DNA of 64,000 nt from Tetraselmis striata (GCA_006384855.1 VCJN01002662.1:1-64000); one strand, 5' to 3'. Shown: positions 25,532 to 37,386, numbered from the stretch's first letter. Translations and numbers: made by a program. Notes: generated from the sequence alone by a model not told the origin.

Positions 25532-25893
25532 GTAATTGGCTTACGCTTGACGGTGGGCGGCAGCGCACGGCGGTGGGATTGTACACGCATGGCAGTGAAC
25601 GGCATTGATGATATATATGCAGGACAGTGGGTAGCAGCGCGCAACGGTGAGAATATATATGCACGACAGTGGACAGCAGCGCACGGCAGTGCGGGTGTTC
25701 ATGCGGGATGGTGGGCGGCTGCGCGTAGCACTGGCATTACATACGCAGGCAGCGCACGGCGGTAGGTGATAAATGTATATACACACAGTGAGTGATAAGA
25801 GTATATGCGCGGGACCGAGGGGGGGTGGGGGGGGGGGGGGGGTAAGTGCGGTGGGCGGCAGCGCACGTAAGGAGTGGGATGCGGCGGGCGCAC

Positions 25894-26185
25894 CTGCGGG
25901 CCGTCCGGGTGGCCGTACTTCTTGTAGATCTCGCGCACGGTGTCGTCCGTGAGCGCCTTGAACGCCGTCACCAGCAAATCGAAGTACTCGGCGGCCTTGG
26001 GGTCGGGGCTCTTGTCTGGGTGATAGATGCGCGCGATATCGCGGTATTGCCGTTTGACGTCCTTCTCCGTGGCATCAGGGCTGAGCTGCATGATGGAGTA
26101 CGGGTCGAAGGGCGCCTACTCCTGTTGCGCCGCCTGGATGTAGAGCAGCAACGCCAAAAGGCGCCCCACGCCAGCAACAGCACCG
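25894..26185 (-). pseudogene. SEC63: SEC63 fragment (last transmembrane segment plus J domain), captured
   Basis: The minus strand encodes a J domain with the SEC63 signatures FDPYSIM, YHPDKSPDPKAAEYF and YGHPDGPQ, ending at a clean GT donor (just below 25894). The HPD loop, needed to stimulate Hsp70/BiP, is at 26022-26014. SEC63 is the ER-membrane J-protein of the Sec translocon. Upstream, a hydrophobic segment (LLALLLYIQAAQQE) aligns with the last SEC63 membrane helix, but it is out of frame with LLLAWGAF and is followed by an in-frame TAG at 26118-26116. No other SEC63 exons are present. The fragment lies inside MULE copy B and is read as a captured, decayed piece. Confidence 0.8.
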
Positions 26186-26245
26186 AATGGCATGCAGAGC
26201 ATCATGCCCCATCAGCACAACATGATGGAGGGTCAGAAGCGGCTC

Positions 26246-26276
<31 letters not shown>

Positions 26277-26289
26277 GGGGGGTGGTCAG

Positions 26290-27104
26290 GCATGATGTCT
26301 TGGCCGTCGGGCTGCAGGGCATGAGCTTCACCGTTCAGACCAGAGCACGGCCCATGCTCCAGCCCTAAAACTGCGGTAACGACCCATGCTAGGCGCTTGT
26401 AACGAGCTTCTGAGCATGTGTGCTCCAGGGGCCGCGGTTGATGGTCTTTGTGTTAGTGAGTCACAATATGGGGCAACCGGCTCGCTTGCTCATACTGTTA
26501 CGGTTCTTGGCAGGGTCGTCGTGTTTTTTTTGAAACACATGGAACCTCCGAGTGGGCGCATATGATGATTGGGTTTATTACGATAGCATGAGTCAAGGCA
26601 TGTCCGAGAAAATGCGAAGGGAGGGGGGGGGGGTGCCTGATCCTCAAACGGCGTGGCGCCCCGTCGATTCCCTTGCCCGACCCGCAGTGGGTTGTTGACC
26701 GACAGCCTATCGAACCCGGTCAACGGAACTGCCGATTGGACGCGGGCGCGCTGGGCTCGCGGGAGGCGGGGGGTGGAGCAGAGACTGCGGCGAGGTCCCA
26801 GACATCATGAGCGTTTTCCGCACCATAGGGCGGGGCGCGGGGGGCGGGAGGGCGACATCTCGTGCGACGGCGCAGGTGTTCCTGGTAAACATGATCGTTA
26901 TGATTGTGGCGGCCTTGTGGTCGTCGTTAAATTCTTACAGGTAGCAACGACGACCCTGCTCGACGGTGCGCGTCAGCATGGACGACTGCCTGCCGCAGCT
27001 ACATGTACTCATCATTTTGAACATCGCGATATGTCGTCCGAAAATCGAAATGGTCTGATTTGGACGTGGGCGCAAATAGGACTGGACCCATTGGGTGCAA
27101 ACAT
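26290..27104. repeat. Long terminal inverted repeat, right arm
   Basis: Reverse-complementary partner of 20521-21435. The outer cap at 27064-27104 repeats the GTGGGCGCAAATAGGACTGG...CCCATTGGGTGCA motif. Confidence 0.75.
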
Positions 27105-27959
27105 CTCCCAATTATTATTAAGCGAAGTAGTATAAGATATATTTTTACTACAGGCGTCACAATTAATGAACCTTTGGTTCTTAATCCGTGCGCAGGCTGC
27201 ACGCCACATGATGCATGTCGCCAAACTGATTGCCGGTCTGTGGGCACATATATCATCATCTTCCCTCGAGCTAGCCGCCCTAGTAATCGCACAATTAATG
27301 CGATGGCGTATGGTGGACGTATACTCTTCTACATCTGGCATTGGTGAAATGCTACATAATCTTGCCAGATGCAAAAGCGTTACATCGCATGTATGCGGTG
27401 TAAATCTAGGGTTATATAGAGTATTTCTATGCCATACTGTGAAAAGATGCGGGGTCATGTCGCGGCTATCTTGCGTCGCGAGCCTATGGCCGCGCTTGAC
27501 GTATGCGCTTCAAAAATCAGCAAACTTGCCCGCTAATGCGCCCCGGAAAAAAACGGAAATGCCGGTTAGCAAGAAAATGCGCAAAATCGCAGTACACGCG
27601 CGCAGTTCACGTCATTGTGTGGCTGTAAACTGTGTGCGCGGTACTTAGTCGCACGCACGCCCACAAAGTCCGCGCACCGTGGTTTGCGCGCGGCGGGCCC
27701 GCCTCGCAACGAGGAAATGTGCTGACGGCGTCTCGAACCGGCACATGGCCGCGCGCGCGTGCAAAAAGCGTCGCTTGAACGCTCAGGCCGCAGCCCGAAA
27801 GTGACAATCACTTTCTTTTGTTATATATACCCGGTACCGAACTGCTCGTTGTACCGCGTAGGGCACCGATTTGAAGTTCGGCTGTTAAACCCCGTTCATT
27901 ACGTTTGACGCATGTAGTATATCCTCGTACGAATATGATGTGTACATTCCGCTCATTAT
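27105..27959. other. No supported gene
   Basis: Overlapping open frames occur on both strands (27012-27458 minus, 27166-27648 plus) without recognisable motifs. A TTATATATAC stretch at about 27820 could be a promoter element, but nothing downstream supports it. Confidence 0.35.
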
Positions 27960-29314
27960 ATTAATATACACCCCTCCTCATAAGTCCGGGTTTTGCATTT
28001 TCGATCGCAAAGCGCATGCATGGGCAAGGATAACGCCGGCTGCATGTGCATACATGCTAACTACATCGGGAATAGTTCGGGCGAACGCCTATTGTGCGCT
28101 TTATACCCACCCGCGCGACAACACGACCATTTGTGGGCGCCCTTTAAAAATCGCGAAATCAGTGCATGATGCGTTGGCGCTAGAAAATTGTGGGTTGCGC
28201 CAACCGCCCAAGCCTATGGAAATTGCGGCATTCGTCGCACCAAACTCGGTGAATACGGCCCTTGGCATAAGTTGCACACACCGTGCGTGTCGGCCACTGA
28301 AAGCGTGTCGCTATAGGCACGACGTGACACCCCAACGACAAGTTGGCCACTGTGGGGAGCAGTTTTGGGGTGAAAATGCTGTTGTTTATGTGGCGAACGC
28401 ACGTACGTACGAGAGGCGCTCGATGTCCCCCTTGGCGTAGGGCGATGCTCTACTATAGGGGCGCGTGGTGGAATGCCGATTGCACCGTTTCGTGGGCGAG
28501 GTGGCGCGGTAGGGGCGTGGACTTCAATTAATATGAAATTCCTTGAAATAAAATGCTGTGGAAAATGGCTTTTTGGCTGGTAGATGTGTGTATCGCTAGG
28601 AGGCGGCACATGCCAAGTGTTGGTGGTCCGTGGTCATCCACACACATAACGCTCTCGCAAAGCCGAGTATGGGGCTTAGACACGCACTTGGCGCAAAGCC
28701 ACGCGCCCGACATGGGTGGGCATATGAGGCAGTGAGGGGCAATTTGGATGATCATCTTTGGGATTTTCCGGGCCCCCCAAAAATCGAATTTTTGATTTTA
28801 AACGATCGGTTCTGACGCATGTTTGAACGAGCGATTGCGTGGTATTTTTAAAACAATTTTCTGAGCAAACCCTGAGAAGTTGTTTTAAAGCAAAGGGTGT
28901 GTTGCTGAGCGTGGCCGACACTGATGCCATGCCAGTGTCGCAAGCATGTACTAGCCGCCGCCCGCACGGCTGCACCCCAACCAAATGCACCCGAGCCCCT
29001 CGCCAATGTGTTTCCTCACGCGTTCATGGCCATCCCGCCGTTTGGTTGTCTATTCACGCGCGTCGGCGTGTGCGTGATACCGACGCTGGTTTTGGTGCGG
29101 TTGGAGGCGACGCCCATCCACGCACCAAGTGCAGCGTGACACCCTAGTCAAAGGTCTTTAAGCCGCGGTTTGAGCCTCTCGTCATGCAGGTCTTATAAAA
29201 CCCTCTGAGATTCCAGGGTTTCATCTCATATACCCTACGTTCAGGTACCCTAGACTTCTGAAGTCTCGAGACCGCCGAAAAGGGACCCAAACTTATGGGG
29301 AGGGGTGTATTAAT
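27960..29314. mobile_element. Short DNA transposon with ~40-bp terminal inverted repeats
   Basis: The left end starts ATTAATATACACCCCTCCTC at 27960. The right end, read in reverse from 29314, is ATTAATACACCCCTCCCCAT. Similarity continues inward for about 40 bases. The 1.35-kb interior has no convincing transposase, so it is probably non-autonomous. The right flank is a TTAATA microsatellite, which blurs any target-site duplication. Confidence 0.55.
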
Positions 29315-29781
29315 ATTAATATTAATATATAACTACATGAGCTAGCTGCAGATGGCGATATCAGAAAATCACCAGAAAAGGACAATCGGAAAGGTCCTTT
29401 ACAACAAATGCGAGGTAGAAGCAGTAGCAGAAGAAGATGCAGGATGGGCACGAGCCCACGCATCTGACTTGGCCATCTGCACACCGGCAGAGAGAATGCC
29501 GCCCAGGGTACCATGCACGCAAGTTGAGACCCGCTGCAACAACCCCCGGTACGTGCGCGATAGGTGACGGCGGAACTAGCAGGCTGGCTAGCGACAAAGT
29601 TCCGAAGTGCCTGAACGGACAGACCACGAAGGAAGCATGAGGTCGGGGCGGAAGGACCGCCAGTGAAGTTGCGCATAGCCAGCAACACCGCGAAGATGTA
29701 GACCACAAAAGCGAGACCACAAAAGGGTAGTACCGGTGAACACCCTGCACTGGGGCGGAAGACGCCCGGTTCGCTGCCAAC

Positions 29782-30930
29782 TTACCCGGCTCCGCCTCGG
29801 TCGCCGCGATCCCCGGGGTGCACCAGCGGGGGTCGTTGCTCCAAGTGGGGGTTGTGGAGAACACGCACGCGAAGTCGATCATGTAATCGCACCCCCCCCC
29901 CCCCCCCCGTCAGCGTCAAGTCCGACGGCCGCGAGCGGTCCGCTGGGCGCAGCCCACTCGTCTCAAGGGTCAAGTTGCCGGCTCTTGAGCGGTCCCGGTC
30001 AAGCACCGCCCCCGCGTCAATTGCCAAAGCTGCCCACAGATTCTTCAAAGCGGTATGCATGCGGTGCTTGTAGGTTGCTTCGGGGCAGATGGGTAGATGA
30101 TCCACAATGAAATCCGTAGCGCTCCGGTTTGAGCCATCCATAGAGCGAAGCCATAAGGGATCAATACCACATGTGGGGCCAAGGCGAGTGACAAGCGCGG
30201 AACCTCCGCGTGGGCAAAGGCCCAGCACCCGCGCAGCGGCGGCGGAATAAGCAGCATGGGGAATCTTGCGGGCTGACTCGTGATCCGACTGGAGAATCGA
30301 TAGGGAGCCCGGCCCGCATGCGTTGTACATGCGCATGGTATCAAGTCGCGGGGCCGCGGCACCAGTACGCCGGAAGCTGAGATCGAGGGCCACGAAGTCA
30401 CGCACGCGAATCGCACGGCTGAGGTGGCGTTGGAAAACCATGGACGTGGGCTGATCATCGGAGGCCGCACCCGAACCCGTACCCGAGGGCGGATCAATAG
30501 AACCTGGCAGCGATTATGGGAGGGAAACAGTTGCTGCGGACGGAGGGTGTGCCACTAAATCACCAGGCGACGGTATCTTTAGAGCTACAAAAGCGCATGT
30601 AATAACGGTTTTGGCAGTACTCATACCGCCGATAGGAAGCAATTGCTGGGCAGCAGAGGCGGCCTCATTAGTACCAACTCCAAGAGGAGTGGTCGTATAA
30701 GGAGATGTGGTGACGCGCAGTCCTCCGCTGTATGTGCTCGTACCCGTACGGACCGTAGTATCCGCTGCTGGATCCGATGCAACGGTGGTCATAGCATTAC
30801 TGACTGTAAGTAACTCGAAGATCTCGTGGGCGTGCCCATACGCCGCGCGTGCGCGCCGCGCATCATATTGCGGGAACGTGGTGAGGGCCCGTACAATCTT
30901 GTACACGCAACGCGTCTCACGCGCCCACGG
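29782..30930 (-). pseudogene. C-terminal part of retroelement polyprotein, broken
   Basis: Minus-strand frames 30906-30514 and 30441-29782 continue the reading of the upstream reverse transcriptase after frameshifts, with the same composition and no independent start context. No RNase H or endonuclease signature is recognised. A C run at 29888-29907 truncates the reading. Confidence 0.45.
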
Positions 30931-32786
30931 CTAAGCGCTCGTAGCCACAGACGACACCTCGGTACGGACCGCCTCGTATAAGGGGCCGAGGGCGGGCCCG
31001 TACTCCCGTACCAGCTTTGGCAGGACAACCGATTGCGCGGAATAAAACGCCGCAGGGGCCTCAGATTGCAGCAATGCCAGATTCATACCGTCAAACTCCG
31101 CGGGCATACTCATCTGAATGATCGCAGCCTCCATGCGCGGTGTACACTGGTCGCAAGCGTCCAGGCCAAGCAGCGAAAACGCAGCCGAAATGTTGGCGGC
31201 GTCCACGGCCTCCAAGAAAGGGCCCAGCTCCGACGGCGGCATCATGCGGCTGAGGAAGCCAGTCTGCCGCACCGCGCATACGACCAGCAACCGCATGGTC
31301 CCATGGTGGCAGCCGTACTCCGACGTGCCAAAGGAGGCGATGCGCTCCAACTGTGTGGCGAGGGCCTCCCGGCGCCGCCCCAACGCGCCGGTCATCCACT
31401 CGGGGTAATGGCTAATAGGGGCACCCAGGTACACGGCGCCATCCTGGACAGGATCATCGGCCGGGGCCTGAAATCCTTCCGGGCCCAACTTCTCCCGTAC
31501 TGTCCGCAACTCGGACTCGCTGTCACCGGGATGACGAACGTACCTCGTCTTACTGTCATGTACCACTAGTCCGACTTTGGAAAGCTCCGTGCAGTACTCG
31601 TCGAAAACGCGCGGAACGTGAGCCGCGGCAGTGGCCGCGCCGCAACCATCCGCGAAACTCAGGCAGAAAGTATCAGCGGCGGTACGAGCCACAACCGCTT
31701 GCACCGGGCCCGCAATAGCGAGGCAGAAGTATAGCGAGGCCAAAACATCACCCTGGCGTACACCCGTACGAGACTGCAAGGTGGCGCGCAAAGTACATGG
31801 ATCATCCGGCGCGTAACAGTACAGGTCGCTAAGGCGGTCGTACAACATATGGAGGAAAGGGATCATGCCATGAAGACGCGGGTGCTGAAGCAAACCGTAA
31901 AATATCGCACCCCGGGATACCTCATTGAAGGCATTCCGAATGTCTAGGAGCAGCAACCTTTCCCACCAGCACCACGCCCGCCGAAAAGCTGCAGAGCCAT
32001 CCGCATGCTCATATACGCCGTCTCACAGCCAGCTCCCGACTTAAAGCTGCGTTGCACCGGGCCCATGACCTCCCGCGTATCCGCGCCCACTTGCCCCATA
32101 GCGTGGGTGGAGGCTAGGCGCACCATCACGGAGCCGCCGCCGAGCGGGCGTGCTTGTAGCGGCTCGTCGCTCTTTCCCCTCTCCTCGCGCGCGGCGGGGT
32201 CGTCCTTGTGGAGCGCAAAGACGGTGCCACTCGCCAAGAAAGCCGCAATGCGCGAGTGGCAACGCCCCGCCAGGCAACGATTCACCCACAGGTGCCATGA
32301 AGGTACGTCTAGGTCCCTGAGGTGCTCCCAACGCCACCAGTCCACATGCCCATCGGAAAGGCGGGGTGCACGACTCAGAACACGCCGCTGGTCCTCCCCC
32401 CACCGCCTAACCTCATCCGCACTGTCGCCCCACGACGGCGGCGCCCGTTGCATGTCCGGCGGTTCTTCGGGGGGAGAGTACTCCGGGCCGGTGGCAGTAG
32501 GAGGCGGATGAAGGGCATCGAGGGGAGGGAGCGCCGCAGCGGCGTCATACACCATACCGAGGTCGGTAGTGTCCAACGCCTGGCGAGTGCGGCGCAGCTT
32601 CTGCACAGCGGTGAGTTTTGCAGCTCGGCGGTGAGCATCCACCACCGCCGGCGGCACCCCATCCGCCGCAGCATCGGCCCCCCCTTCCGCAGCCTCAGCA
32701 GAAGCCGCCCGCGCCCTCGCAGATCGCCGGCGCTTCCGTCGGCGGGCACTCCGAGATGTGGTCGCCGGCAGCTCACCCGCCTCCAT
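30931..32786 (-). pseudogene. Non-LTR-type reverse transcriptase, frameshifted
   Basis: Frame 32786-31944 gives the N-terminal RT blocks (RPLGGGSVMVRLAS, then GPVQRSFKSGAGCE), and frame 31956-30931 gives the palm: LLLDIRNAFNEVSR (first catalytic Asp), TGVRQGDVLASLYFCLAI, and SFADGCGA where YxDD is expected. The two frames meet within about 15 bases of 31950, so one indel separates them. The active-site motif reads F-A-D-G, so the second Asp is missing. The family resembles LINE-like RTs of algae and stramenopiles. No long terminal repeats were found around it. Confidence 0.7.
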
Positions 32787-32831
32787 CTAGTAATTGTGTA
32801 ACTCGCTGCCATCCCGCGATTTGCGCCATAA

Positions 32832-33431
32832 TTACTGCATCCCGCACACCGAGAAGCCGACGCGCACAGCATCCCCTGCGTCCCACAACCGCACTCGTCG
32901 CTCCGCCAATTTCCGCACAACTGCGGGGCTGTTGGATGGGTAGGGTCGCAGTATTAGTAGCCCCGCAAATACGCAAACAACGCCTTCGGCCCCGTACGAC
33001 CGGTCGTCGGTAGGAGGGAAGCGGTCAGCATAGGCCAGCGTACGGTCTAGCATGGGGAAGAGGACATGCCGAGCCGCGGGACAGACGCCGACAGCCATAC
33101 CCCGCAGCGGCGTGCGGGGCATCTTGCGGTAGACGTCGTCGCTGGCAGCGCACCACCGAGCGGTGGCCGCGAGGGCGGCATCATGGGCGGTTGAGGCAGC
33201 AGCCGGCGCGTGCTGGCGCTGCAGCGCCCGCACGCCAGTTGCCAACGCCGGGAGAGCCACACCGGGGGGTGGAGCCGTGGGAGGAGGGGCCTTGCAGAAC
33301 TCGCAGGTGGCGGCACGAGCCGGCGCCGGCGCGCCATGGAACTCGTGGTGGCCCGAGCGCGGGCAGCCGGCTCGTGGGGCGCACCGCACATACACATAGA
33401 GGTCGAAAGTCGCAGCGTAGGCGAGGTGCAT
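32832..33431 (-). pseudogene. N-terminal part of retroelement polyprotein
   Basis: A 199-residue open frame just upstream of the RT, separated from it by a stop at about 32832. It contains a Cys-pair segment, CEFCKAPPP, near 33300. It is probably the N-terminal extension of the same polyprotein. No endonuclease motif is evident. Confidence 0.4.
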
Positions 33432-34299
33432 GGCAGCTACGTACCGCCGGGTGGTCGGACTCCATATCGTGGTTCACGTGCGTGCAAAGGGGGGCGGGCC
33501 GATGGTAGGTGCGTCCGCAGCTACCATCGCAACACCGGAACTGTCAGTCAACGCCCCCGCCTGGCGTCGACGACTGCACCCGCGGCATCGCATCACTGCG
33601 CGCCCACCACCACCGCCACCCCCGCCGGGACCGCGACCCCCACGGGAGACACCCTAGCAGAAGGGGCTGGAGGGGCCGGAGGACGCCCCACGGTGCTGAA
33701 CCCCCACCGGCCACGCCACAACCAGAAGCCGGGGGTCGGGGGAGGCAGGTACAGTGTATCAATATTAATGTCGTTGATACAATAATGTATTCGCCTTTGG
33801 TTAGTGCCGGGTATTTTGATGGCATTGTTTCAGACGTTAATCCAACAGTGTTGGAAAGTGTGTCACTCGCCTTCAATCAATCTCGCAGAATGCTTTGCAA
33901 ATTTGCTTGTTGACGGTAGCGGAGCGTCGCCTACCCATGGCTTTCCGTAACTGGATCGCTGCCTAAACGGCCGTCGTAGAGACGCTACAAGGGTTTCCCT
34001 GATGACAGTCATGTCCCGGGGGCGGGGGAAAACAATCGCCATCCATATACAGTCTATGGTTCGTACAACGGTATCGGCACATACGTTAGTTGCTGGGTAG
34101 CGACTATAGCAGGCGGAGATCCGTCATTTCGAATGCATAATGCCGTTTTTTTTTAATGAAGTAAATTGACAATTGAATCATCAGCGAATCGGCGATTTTT
34201 TAGTACCATTTACCATTTTTTTAAGTACCATTACCAGCAGCGAGTAGCGAGTACCAGTGGCGAGTAGCGAATACTAGTAGCGAGTACCGAGTAGTGATA
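33432..34299. other. No supported gene; repeat remnants
   Basis: Contains the ~110-base relative of 20150-20262 at 33925-34035, a poly-T stretch near 34145, and a GAGTAGCGAGTACC-type microsatellite at 34235-34299. The microsatellite belongs to the repeat family described at 37505-37805. Confidence 0.4.
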
Positions 34300-34480
34300 T
34301 AAACTAGTTTATGGGGTTTCCTCCCTTGACCTAACCGCTTTTCAGCTACAAGTGCTACTCAGTGGTACGGGAACTAGGCACCTATCGTTGCGCCTTTTTG
34401 AGTGCAGCACGAGTAGACATAAAAGCAGCCATAACAGCCGAGCCTGCCATCTTCCAGTTTTCGATGCGTTCCACGCAGCG
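34300..34480. repeat. Direct repeat A1 of the recombinase element
   Basis: 181 bases, about 90% or more identical by eye to 37205-37386. Both start with the palindrome AAACTAGTTT and end GCGTTCCACGCAGCG. Confidence 0.9.
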
Positions 34481-34593
34481 ATGTTAAAACTGTCTCGTAA
34501 CGTGTCGCGAGCAAGGTCACCCCAGGTTGTTCAAGACCACACCCGGCTCACCACCCGTGCTTGATATTCTCATCCGTACGCCCGTGCGTTACC

Positions 34594-35456
34594 ATGCCAG
34601 ATGGAGAAGAACCCGTCGTTGAGCCGACGCTCGAGTCGCTACACGCATACGTGAAGGCCCAGTCTACATTACTGCGAGAGCTTGCTACAGCAATGGCCCA
34701 ACTTACGGCTCGTGAGCGCGTTGTTGATGGAGAAGGAGCACATGGTTCCGGTTCCGGGCAGCGCATCGCGGGACAGCCGACAGGTAGCGGGGGAGCCGCA
34801 GAGCGCCCCGACTTGCTAGAGCTAGCCCAGAGCGGCCGTGTCGGAGCAAAATCCGTAAGTGACGAGGATGACTACCTCGCGGTGCCAGAACTACTACAGA
34901 GAGCATAGTCTGGTCACGAGGCCGTTCGACCGGTCAGCCGGGTGCCTGGGCTCTTCCCTCTGAGCAACGACCTAACGAAAGAGTACCTCAAGCAGGATGA
35001 CCGGCGTCTGCCGGCCCAGGAGGAGTATCTATGGATGTCGTGTTTCGGCGCCCACATGGCCGCACTTTTCGTGGCTCTCGACGAGCTGCTGCCTTATGTC
35101 CCTGCTGCAAATCAACCCCCTACCTCGCGAGAGCTCGGAACCACGCCGAAGCCATCGACAAGGCGTTTCGTTTTCGTGTGGCCTTCCTACGGAGGCTTAA
35201 TGAGGTCAAGCGTGTGCACGGTGACCAAGGTGTTCTGGACGTGCTGCGAGCTCAGCACTTTCAGCCTGCTTCTGAGCATCTGGGTTCCACGATTTTTGGG
35301 GACCTCATGAGGGACTACGAGCGTCGCGTCTTCGAGGCGACTGCTACTGCCAAAGCAACCGCTACTGCTCGGTTGGCGGCAGCAGCTGCAGGTCACGGAC
35401 GTGGACGAGGACGTGGCGGTGGACGCGGGCGTGGCCGCGAAGGTGGGCGCGAGTGA
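34594..35456 (+). pseudogene. Gag-like ORF of the recombinase element
   Basis: Starts MPDGEEPVVEPTLES at 34594. A leucine-rich coiled-coil-like segment follows, then a stop at 34906, with the same reading resuming to about 35140. A frame change leads to 35031-35456, which ends in an RGRGRGGGRGRGRE tail. Size, position ahead of the recombinase and the basic RG-rich tail fit a DIRS-type gag. No zinc knuckle. Confidence 0.5.
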
Positions 35457-35663
35457 CGGTGTGGGGCGCCCTTCGTCGGAGCTGCTGGAGCCTTGCGAGG
35501 CCACCTTTCCGTGACCGCCGCAAAACGCACCCTTGCAGCTCAACGGCGGGATGAGCGCCCTGCGTCTGGACCTGACCCCCCCACCTTACAGACTCCATTT
35601 AGACCTTCCTCGGTACGGCGCTTCTTATAGCTACAGCCGAGTGCGGCTCATCCATCCGCACAC

Positions 35664-37009
35664 ATGCACATGGCGGCTCAACCAACCGCCTCCCGTACCA
35701 TCCCAACATTGCGTCCGTCGGTTGTTACATTGCGTGATACAACTGGTTCGCAACGACCAAGCTTCGCGCGTGTACGTTACGCGCGTGGCAGACGCTACGA
35801 GCGCGAAGGGCGCGCGGGGCGGCCCTCCTACCTGAACCTAGCCCCGCAAACCCGTAATGGTGCTACTGCAAACCCGTCCAGCAACTACCGGCCAGCCGCC
35901 GGGAATCTAACCGCTGCTGCCGAGTACTTTGCAAACAGTAGTCGCACCTCTGGAACTCTGTCGGTAAAACGACGCACTTACGTAATCGACGAGCCCGAAG
36001 CTGTCGCTCCCTGGGCTGCTTCACTGCGATCTCGACTGCAGGATGCTTTCGGCTCAGACGAGCTAGAACAACGGACACTCGACCTGCTCTCCAGCTCCCT
36101 CGCCGCTCAGACACTCAAGAGCTACGCCGGCAGACTGTCTCAGTTCGCGGAGTTCTGCCACGACTCCGAGAACATCAGCCCGCTGGAGGCGACCACTGCT
36201 ACTGTTGTCCGGTACGTTGCATGGATTGCTGAGCGAGGGCACATTGGAGCTAAGTCACTGCAACCCTACCTGTATGCAATCAACACGTTCTTCGAGCTGC
36301 ACAACCTCGACCCAATCGCCAAGGACAGCCTACACCTCACTTCGGCAAGACGTGGGCTGATGCTGCGGCAGCGCCGTCTGGAAGCCGCGCCTTTGCGAGT
36401 TCCTCTGCTTGCTGATATAGCTTACCGCTTCGTCACAGAGGCCGAGCTGATCGTGTCTGCTCCCACCCCAGAGTACCAACACGACTTCCGAGCCCTCGTG
36501 GCCTCGGTTGTCAACTTCATATTCTTTGCCATAGGACTTACTGGCGTCTCCTGCCGAGTGCGGGATGTGCATGTCGAGGATTACAACATTACCCTGCAGT
36601 TGTACTGCGAGAAAGGCCGCGCTGGCCGACGGGGGCCCGACGACATGTGCGTAATTCTCCTTCCGGTGTCAGAGCACCCCGAGTTGCACGTCTCTTGCAC
36701 CACTTCATCGACACGATACAGTCTGTTCCGCTGGTTACTGTTGCCTTGGCTGAAACAAACTTCTGGGCGGTCACCCCGAGCGAGCTGTCAAAACCTTGGA
36801 CTGCCGCTACAATGTCGGACTGGCTGTCTACAGCCGTCCGTCTGGTCGGTGCTGTCCCTCCCGCCGGCAATCCCTGGACCTCACACAGCCTTCGCAAGGG
36901 AGCAGCGTCTGCGGCCAACGCCATCGGAGTACCACTGTCCCACATTCGCTACCAAGGCGGTTGGGCCACTAACTCCGACGTCGTTCTGGACTACATCGAC
37001 CCCAACTAA
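35664..37009 (+). pseudogene. Tyrosine recombinase, one frameshift
   Basis: Frame 35664 onward encodes an N-terminal SAM-like core-binding domain (SSLAAQTLKSYAGRLSQF...) and the start of the catalytic domain with the first Arg in TGVSCRVRDVHVED. From about 36650-36690 the reading must move to the frame 36647-37009. That frame holds HSLRKGAASAANAIG (His 36884, Arg 36893), GGW, and the nucleophile Tyr in VLDYIDPN (36992), with a stop at 37007. All catalytic residues of a DIRS-type recombinase are present, but they are split between two frames. An ATG at 35664 is the upstream-most start in frame. Confidence 0.85.
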
Positions 37010-37204
37010 CGTTCTACCTTCACCTGGCGCATGGTTCTTCTTTGGCCACATCGCCCCCCTCCACCACTTCCAAGTCCAACAGGACTCCGCAGCGGTGGCC
37101 TTCCCGGTGCCTCCTTCATGACCTGGCGCTACCCCTTCTCCGTCAATCCACCGCTCTCTCCGTTCGCTCATGACTGGCAAAACCAGACTCAACTTGAAAT
37201 GATC

Positions 37205-37386
37205 TAAACTAGTTTATGGGGTTTCCTCCCTTGACCTAGCCGCTTTTCAGCTACAAGTGCTGCTCAGTGGTACGGGAACTAGGCACATGTCGTAGCGCCT
37301 TTATTGGGTGCAGCACGAGTAGACATAAAAGCAGCCATAACAGCTGAGCCTGCCATCTTCCAATTTTCGCTGCGTTCCACGCAGCG
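37205..37386. repeat. Direct repeat A2 of the recombinase element
   Basis: Second copy of A1 in the same orientation, preceded by B1 (AAAACCAGACTCAACTTGAA) and followed about 100 bases later by B2 (AAAACCAAACTCAACTTGAA). Confidence 0.9.

Larger units (their letters stand above)
24646..27104 (-). mobile_element. MULE-type transposon, copy B, carrying a host gene fragment (Pack-MULE-like)
   Basis: The ends at 24646 and 27104 show the same cap as copy A, in opposite orientation and only 50 bases from A's right end. Reading from the right end inward: 0.8-kb TIR (27104-26290), SEC63 fragment (about 26185-25894), phased spacer (25830-25540), then the transposase 3' part on the minus strand (25531-24849). 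Relative to copy A, the transposase 5' part (A 21435-22180) is replaced by the SEC63 fragment. Confidence 0.7.

Noticed and set aside
25894..26185. Functional DnaJ gene
   Set aside because: Only one exon-sized piece is present, with a frameshift and an in-frame stop, inside a transposon.
27012..27648. Overlapping open frames on both strands
   Set aside because: No motifs, no splice context and mutually exclusive readings.
29293..29882. Minus-strand ORF of 173 residues
   Set aside because: Cys/Leu-rich low-quality reading spanning non-coding flank of the retroelement; no family.
34300..37386. LTR retrotransposon with 181-base LTRs
   Set aside because: The encoded enzyme is a tyrosine recombinase, not a DDE integrase; there is no protease, RT or RNase H, and the extra B repeats fit the split-repeat plan better.
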